Part shown: positions 59,405-64,000 of the stretch, one piece after another
Numbering within the stretch: position 1 is the stretch's first letter
Layout: each line of letters opens with the position of its first letter
Source: Protula sp. h YS-2021
Taxonomy: Eukaryota > Annelida > Polychaeta > Sabellida > Serpulidae
Direction of reading: 5' to 3'
Assembly (NCBI GenBank): GCA_949752745.1
Contig: OX457027.1
Location: 85,815,094-85,879,093, forward strand
Length of the DNA stretch: 64,000 nt
Notes under the pieces: generated by a model
The model's database searches: none
The model's input: only the letters and a program-made list of their open reading frames with translations
Told to the model about the DNA's origin: nothing
Made by a program: the position numbers and the translations under genes

Positions 59405-59990
59405 TGTCCATTATCTCGAATACGGTTAGAGATAGAGCGATTTGAGCTTATTTTCGACCCTTTGGGCCTAAAGACGTTATATAAGAGGTACCTCGGTGAC
59501 CTTGAACTCCTCCGTCATGGTCAAGGGCAAAAACCGGAAGTTGACCATTATCTCGAAAATGGTAAGAGATAGAGCGATTATGAGCTTATTTTGGAGCCCT
59601 TGGGCCTAAAAGACGTTATATAAGAGGTACCTCGGTGACCTTGACCTCCTCCGTCATGGTCAAGGTCAAAAACCAGAAGTTAACCCTTATCTCGAAAACG
59701 GTTAGAGATAGAGCCATTTTGAGCTTATTTTCGACCCTTTGGGCCTAAAGACGTTATATAAGAGGTACCTCGGTGACCTTGACCTCCTCCGTCATGGTCA
59801 AGGTCAAAAACCGGAAGTTGACCATTATCTCGAAAACGGTTAGAGATAGAGCGATTTTGAGCTTATTTTCGACCCTTTGGGCCTAAAAGACGTTATATAA
59901 GAGGTACCTCGGTGACCTTGACCTCCTCCGTCATGGTCAAGGTCAAAAACCGGAAGTTGACCATTATCTCAAAAACGGTTAGAAAACTGA
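59405..59990 (+). repeat. ~138-bp tandem repeat, just over four units
   Basis: Units begin with ccattatctcgaaaacggtt at about 59405, 59543, 59681, 59820 and 59959. Each ends ctccgtcatggtcaaggtca then aaaaccggaagttg. Units differ by only a few bases, so the array is young or homogenised. Confidence 0.9.
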
Positions 59991-60156
59991 ATTTGATTAT
60001 TTGAGATTACATTATACTTACTTCGATGTCCTTGTTCATGATAATAAGTCGGAAGTTGACAATTATGTGGAAAGACTGAAAATGTGTCTTTAACCAGAGA
60101 GATTATACCATTGCAAGTGGGTGTCATTTCGCTACGCGTAGCGAAATTCGGTCTAG

Positions 60157-60304
60157 TTTATTCATTGATTTAAAACCAAAGACAAATGATCAACTACGTA
60201 TTCGTACAGGCATTTTACCAAAAGATACACATTATATATATATTGATAAAGCAGTGTATGAACAAGAACCAAGTCATTTAACCATTCGCAGTCAAGATGT
60301 CTAA
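60157..60304 (+). pseudogene. packaging ATPase, 3' part
   Basis: Directly after the inserted element an open frame gives FIDLKPKTNDQLRIRTGI and HYIYIDKAVYE, the normal C-terminal end of Polinton ATPases, with TAA at 60302-60304. It belongs to the gene beginning at 58354. The next gene's ATG (60297) overlaps its last codons. Confidence 0.8.
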
Positions 60305-60623
60305 ACGTATTCGAGCGAACCAGCCTTTTCTTCATTCGCTTGCACGCAGTGGGCCTTAACGGCGTAAATCCTTGCCACAGCAAGCTACGAAAGAGGAATT
60401 AATGAGCTTGCTTGAAATTTGTTTGGAAATATTGCGAGGACATTTACCCTTAAACTCAAAACGGTTTAAGGAATTCAAGCGTGAGCGTCATACGCTACGT
60501 ACTCTGGCAGATAAGAAGATATCACTTCGAAGAAAAAAGAAGTTGATCAATCAGAAATGAGGATTCATTGGAGCTATTGCTAGATTTGCATTGCCCTTGT
60601 TAGCCAAGCTGCTGTTAAAATGA
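60297..60623 (+). pseudogene. small basic virion-like protein, two in-frame stops
   Basis: ATG 60297 overlaps the ATPase end by eight bases. The frame has TAA at 60357-60359 and TGA at 60558-60560 but is otherwise continuous to a TGA at 60621-60623. It is Arg/Lys-rich (KRFKEFKRERHTLRTLADKK, SLRRKKK) followed by a hydrophobic tail. Small basic proteins at this position are common in Polintons and are thought to be minor virion components; the exact family was not named. Confidence 0.5.
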
Positions 60624-61204
60624 AGCATACTATGAAAATGGTCCTCATTCCTGAATATGAATACAAACTGTTATTAGAAAAGAAGGGAAAACATGGTGAC
60701 ACCAAAACAAAAGTAAATAAACTTTTACGTGGGAAACGAACGCGTGAAAAGGCCATGGAAATGTCTCAACTTCTTGGCCGTCATTTACGAACAAGTCAAT
60801 CTAGGCAAAAGTCTGTTGCATCATCATCATCATCATCATCATCTGAAAAACCAGAAAAGCTATTTTTAAGTCATTTTCAACCTATCTATCATGGAAAAGT
60901 AATACTTTTAGCAGAACTGAAGAAACATGGTGCAAAATGGACAGAGAAGAATGAACTGGTGTTGAAAACGGGTGATGTCATTACAAATTCTAACATTGTT
61001 GATTTGATGAAAGAAGCATTGGTGGCTACAAGAAGAAAAGAATGAAGAGAACTACCACATGGTTGGCATCCGTTTATCCAGAAAATTGTAGATGCTAATA
61101 TTCCAAAAACTGCGTTTAGTAAAAAGACCACTCGTGACGACATTACAAAAGAAATGATACAACGTCAACAAAGACAGTTTCCTGAAGGATGGGAAAATTT
61201 TTAA
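60620..61204 (+). pseudogene. unknown virion-module protein, internal TGA
   Basis: ATG 60620 overlaps the previous stop (ATGA). 141 residues to TGA at 61043-61045, after which the same frame stays open for 52 more codons to TAA 61204. Features: basic N-terminal half (KLLRGKRTREKAMEMSQLL), a serine homopolymer encoded by a (TCA)n run near 60822-60843, and KTGDVITNSNIVDLMKEAL. Followed by GWHPFIQKIVDANIP beyond the stop. Function unknown. Confidence 0.5.
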
Positions 61205-61416
61205 CATGGGTGAAAGAGTTATGTCGTTGGCAAGAAAATAAACCGACTATTCCTGTAAAATTAACATGTACAAATGCTTGTTGTGAAGGAGAAGTCATAG
61301 GCCATGTAGATCATCATGATGTAAAAGAGGATGAGACTTTGCATACTTGTTCGAATGGCGCGCACTATCGTGAGGTATATAGGCATCCATTCCGTCAACG
61401 GACCCATACCATTTAG
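61189..61416 (+). CDS. hypothetical 75-residue protein with four cysteines
   Basis: ATG 61189 overlaps the previous gene in another frame; an alternative ATG is at 61206. Cys and His residues (CTNACC, HVDHHD, HTC) might bind metal. It ends just before the penton-like gene. It could be a real small gene or the remains of one. Confidence 0.35.
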   Translation: MGKFLTWVKELCRWQENKPTIPVKLTCTNACCEGEVIGHVDHHDVKEDETLHTCSNGAHYREVYRHPFRQRTHTI

Positions 61417-61421
61417 TCACC

Positions 61422-62184
61422 ATCACGGAGTCAACAAGTTTTTACATTACTTTGCCTAGCAATGCTAGTATGAACTATTATCCCAACAACAAGGCTTCGA
61501 ATTATCAAATTCGTACGCCTCGAACCATCTATCTGAATGGAAAATATGAAGTGGCTTTAGCTGAAATTCAATATCCACATACATGGACAACTATGAGACA
61601 TGGCATGGACTATTCTATTCAGTATCGAGAACAACCACTGACAGAGACACTTGGCACTACCGATATTCCTTATGGTTACCATAGAACCATACAAGAACTA
61701 TGTCAGGCAGTGAATGAAGAAGCGACTAAGTCCGATGACCTTAAAGAAGCTATTCGGATAAAGTATGATAAAATTAGACGACGTGTTTCTCTATTTCTAA
61801 ATTATGGCTTTGAAGTGTCATTTTCCACTGGATTAGCTGAGATTTTAGGATTTATCCCAGATCAATGGTATACTGAAACGTGTATGTACAGCTGAACATA
61901 AAGCTGATGTGAAACAGGGATTTTATAAACTTTATGTGTATTGTAGTATTAGTGAACCACAAGTTGTTGGTGATTATTATGTTCCTTTGCTACGTTCTGT
62001 TGGGATACAAGGCCATGATGGCGAAATTATCATGAAAACTTACGGCGAACCGCATTATGTTCCTGTAAACACATCCAAATTTGACGTGATAGAAATGAAT
62101 ATAAAGGATGACACAGGCCATAATGTTCCATTTCAAACTGGAAAGGTGATCTGTAAACTTCATTTTCGACCAAAAGCATTATGA
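61422..62184 (+). pseudogene. penton-like minor capsid protein candidate, start lost and frameshifted
   Basis: The frame opens with ACGGAGTCAACAAGT where the expected ATG is ATC (61422-61424), inside a good CCACCATC context; the first remaining ATG (61452 region) is internal. Frame to 61895 contains NYYPNNKASNYQIRTP, LNGKYEVALAEIQYP and GLAEILGF. It then shifts, and 61909-62184 continues with FYKLYVYCSI, VPLLRSV and IEMNIKDDTG. Total length near 250 residues suits the single-jelly-roll penton of Polintons, which lies at this position. The assignment rests on position and general resemblance. Confidence 0.6.
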
Positions 62185-62516
62185 AAGCTTATACACACGA
62201 TCCGTCTGCATATCGCAACCATTTTCTTCGTCAAGTGGGTGGAGAATTACCAGGATTTAAAGAAGCACGAATCCAATATGGTGATGGTATTGGTTCAATA
62301 CTGGGATCATTGGCTCGTAAAGCTATTCCACTACTTAAGGCTGGGACTAAGATCGTTGCGCCATATCTTAAAAAGGCTGCAAAGAATGTCGCGAAAGATG
62401 TAACGGGCCGAGTAGCACAACGTGTGTTTGGCGATGTGCTTAAAAAGCGCGTGCAACCGACGAAACGTGCCAGAAGACGAAAAACAGCCAGACGGATAAC
62501 ATCAAAGCATATTTAA
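62181..62516 (+). CDS. PX/pVI-like basic virion protein
   Basis: 111 residues, intact; its ATG overlaps the previous stop (ATGA). An N-terminal segment leads to a Gly-containing amphipathic stretch (GIGSILGSLARKAIPLLKAG), followed by a Lys-rich helix and an Arg/Lys-rich C-terminus (KRARRRKTARR). This pattern resembles adenovirus pVI/pX-type proteins and the PX homologues reported in adintoviruses, which pack DNA or disrupt membranes. Similarity is compositional. Confidence 0.6.
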   Translation: MKAYTHDPSAYRNHFLRQVGGELPGFKEARIQYGDGIGSILGSLARKAIPLLKAGTKIVAPYLKKAAKNVAKDVTGRVAQRVFGDVLKKRVQPTKRARRRKTARRITSKHI

Positions 62517-62535
62517 AAAGATATCTTTTGAAAAA

Positions 62536-63902
62536 ATGTCTCTCATTCATAATCATTCGTGTGAATGCAGTCTTTCTCCATTGGAATGATTTCACGTACC
62601 ACCGACGCAAACTGCTGCAGAGAAAAGTTATAATGTTGACTATCAACCACTGACTACCGTTAGAGAAGGTGCTCCAATAGAATTTTATGTACAGAAGAAT
62701 ATCTGGATTTAAAGAACAGCAAACTTCATATTGTATGTCGCATTGTAAAGGCTGATGGAACAGCTTGTGGCCCAGATGATAATGTCTCCTGCATCAGTAA
62801 TGTGTTTAATGGGTTATGGTCTAATATTGAATTGTTTCTGAATGATCGATTGGTATCTCATAGTAACAAAACCCATGGTTATACCAGCACTATCTCTCAT
62901 CTCATCCATGATTCGGAAGAAAGTCTCCATTCTGAGCGCTCTATGCGTCTCATGTACAAGGATACTGCTGGGTCAATGAATAGTTATGAGGTGAAAAGAC
63001 CTAATCATAAACAATATGTATCCGGGTTTCATGTCAATGCTGACGGTGGTGACTTAGTTGAGGAGCAAGGAAACAATGGTTTACATAATCGTTATTTGCA
63101 TACACGTCTCAGCCATGATTTTATGCTAGCAGGTGGTTTAAGGATAGATTTGTTTGAGCAGGATCGTTATCTTCCTAATGGCATCAGTTTGAAATTGTGT
63201 TTCCATAGACAGAAAGATGACTATGTATTGATGGCTGCAGATAATACCTATAAGGTAGAAGTAAAAGAGGCATTTTTAACCATTCGCAAAGTGAGGGTGA
63301 GTCCAGGTATTCAGTTAGGACATACAGATGCATTGCTGAAAAGTCCTGCCAAGTTAATCATCACTAGAAAAGAATGTAAAGTGTTGGCCATTCCAGCAGG
63401 ATTTCAGTCTTTTATGAAAGATAACATCTTTTTGGGTCAATTACCAAATCGTATTGTCATTGGTCTGGTTCATAATGAAGCCTTTGGTGGATCAGTATCG
63501 AGGAATCCATATGATTTCAAACATTTTGATTTGGACTATATGCAAACGTACACGGATGGTGAACCAGTCCTATCCAAACCTCTCAAGCTTAACATTGCAC
63601 AGAACAAATACCTGGACGCTTTTGAAACGCTTTAGAAATCGTTTGGTAGATTGAATGGTGAGAAAAGTTCCATTATAAAACGGGAAGATTGGCCTAGAGG
63701 TTATGCTTTATTTTCGTTTGACTTAACACCTGATTATGATGGTGATGATCATTTTCCGCTGATCAAACATGGGAATTTGCGGCTAGAAATGAATTTTGCT
63801 GGGGGTTTACAACATACAATCAATGTCATCGTCTATGCTGAATTTGACAACATTATTGATATCAGTGCAAATCGCAGCATCCAATTCGACTACCAGTCAT
63901 GA
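62536..63902 (+). pseudogene. F54H12.2-like major capsid protein candidate, several stops
   Basis: ATG 62536; TGA at codon 18 (62587-62589); frameshift near 62693; then open until TAG at 63633-63635, after which the same frame runs to TGA 63902. About 450 codons in all. Recognisable blocks: YQPLTTVREGAPIEFYV, EYLDLKNSKLHI, SNVFNGLWSNIELFLND, HLIHDSEES, MYKDTAG, then GYALFSFDLTPDYDGDD and NVIVYAEFDN near the end. These match the widespread 'F54H12.2-like' family found in Polinton-like elements, taken to be the double-jelly-roll major capsid protein. Three lesions make it non-functional. Confidence 0.7.
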
Positions 63903-64000
63903 ACACGAAGCAGATAGAAGCCATCCTATCCCATGATGCCGCGACAAAAGACTTGTTTCAAGGTGTGTTTGCCATGGACCAGTTACCATCTTTACAATGC
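63899..64000 (+). CDS. likely maturation (adenain-like) cysteine protease, start only
   Basis: ATG 63899 overlaps the previous stop (ATGA) and the frame runs open to the window edge (34 codons; MNTKQIEAIL, LFQGVFAMDQLP). An adenain/Ulp1-like protease commonly follows the capsid gene in Polintons and begins similarly. Catalytic residues lie outside the window, so this is tentative. Confidence 0.5.
   Translation, partial: MNTKQIEAILSHDAATKDLFQGVFAMDQLPSLQC

Larger units (their letters stand above)
58883..60156 (+). mobile_element. Helentron-like element inserted in the packaging ATPase gene
   Basis: Begins TCCCACTTGCAA, with the inverted partner TTGCAAGTGGG near the other end (60113-60123). 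Short palindromes lie at both ends (ATGCTTTGCAAAGCAT near 58913; TTTCGCTACGCGTAGCGAAA near 60127), and it ends CTAG followed by T. Insertion is at a TT dinucleotide. Two tandem arrays fill the centre. No gene. Same structural class as the intronic elements. Confidence 0.75.
51876..64000 (+). mobile_element. Polinton/Maverick (adintovirus-like) element, partial
   Basis: Defined by co-oriented integrase, A32-type packaging ATPase, penton-like and major-capsid-like genes, a PX-like basic protein and the beginning of a likely maturation protease, plus an accessory gene module to the left. This set is known from Polintons and adintoviruses. The protein-primed DNA polymerase and both terminal inverted repeats are not in the window, so the element runs past 64000; its left limit is placed at the last credible gene and may be farther left (up to about 51.3 kb). 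Many genes are broken by stops, frameshifts or insertion. Confidence 0.82.

Noticed and set aside
58883..60156. CAAGGTCA motifs in the tandem array as nuclear receptor sites
   Set aside because: AGGTCA-like strings are frequent here only because the unit is repeated; nothing links them to regulation.
54395..63902. Programmed stop-codon readthrough or an alternative code for the element
   Set aside because: All three stop codons are involved, and frameshifts, a duplication, an insertion and a lost start occur too; ordinary decay explains it.

Overview
The window is metazoan nuclear DNA, AT-rich and intron-bearing. It carries an RBM15/spenito-type gene, a ten-exon MAPKAPK2/3 kinase gene and a dense load of decayed mobile elements. 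Helentron-like repeats with 'gtgtccgtctgtccg' heads, CAAGGTCA-rich tandem repeats, long poly-G tracts, BEL/Pao, Gypsy and DIRS-type retroelements and a Polinton-like element together suggest a lophotrochozoan, most likely a bivalve mollusc. The host is inferred, not proven.

Layout: 0.1-2.2 kb, intronless RBM15-like gene on the minus strand. 2.2-10.6 kb, AT-rich intergenic DNA with only traces of coding sequence. 10.6-13.1 kb, a minus-strand DIRS-type retrotransposon wreck with recognisable reverse transcriptase, RNase H and tyrosine recombinase. 15.0-23.15 kb, a BEL/Pao retrotransposon with both ~1-kb LTRs, directly abutting a minus-strand Ty3/Gypsy element (23.2-27.0 kb). 27.7-43.9 kb, a complete MAPKAPK2/3 gene (351 codons over 10 exons) whose introns hold Helentron-like elements, a foldback element and a 68-bp minisatellite made from copies of the exon 7 splice acceptor. 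44-51.3 kb, G-tract-rich intergenic DNA, a pogo/Tigger-like DNA transposon with a nested insertion, and a 51-bp minisatellite.

51.9 kb to the window edge is the most interesting part: a Polinton/Maverick (adintovirus-like) element, cut off by the window. A plus-strand block holds a chromodomain integrase, an A32-type packaging ATPase, small virion-like proteins, a penton-like single-jelly-roll candidate, a PX-like basic protein, an F54H12.2-like major capsid candidate and the start of a likely maturation protease; several of these genes overlap as ATGA. Left of it is an accessory module: a divergent proline-rich zinc-finger gene, an acidic protein, a protein that may hold two death-fold (CARD-like) domains, a PC4-like/zinc-ribbon protein, a NADAR enzyme and four tandem paralogues of a small unknown family. 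Several accessory genes are preceded by a TATAAAAG box that overlaps the previous gene's stop codon.

The element is degrading. Point stops, small frameshifts, a lost start codon, a mutated integrase catalytic Asp and a Helentron-like insertion splitting the ATPase leave most structural genes broken, while NADAR, the PC4-like gene, the PX-like gene and one paralogue remain open. No tRNA, rRNA or CRISPR array was recognised.
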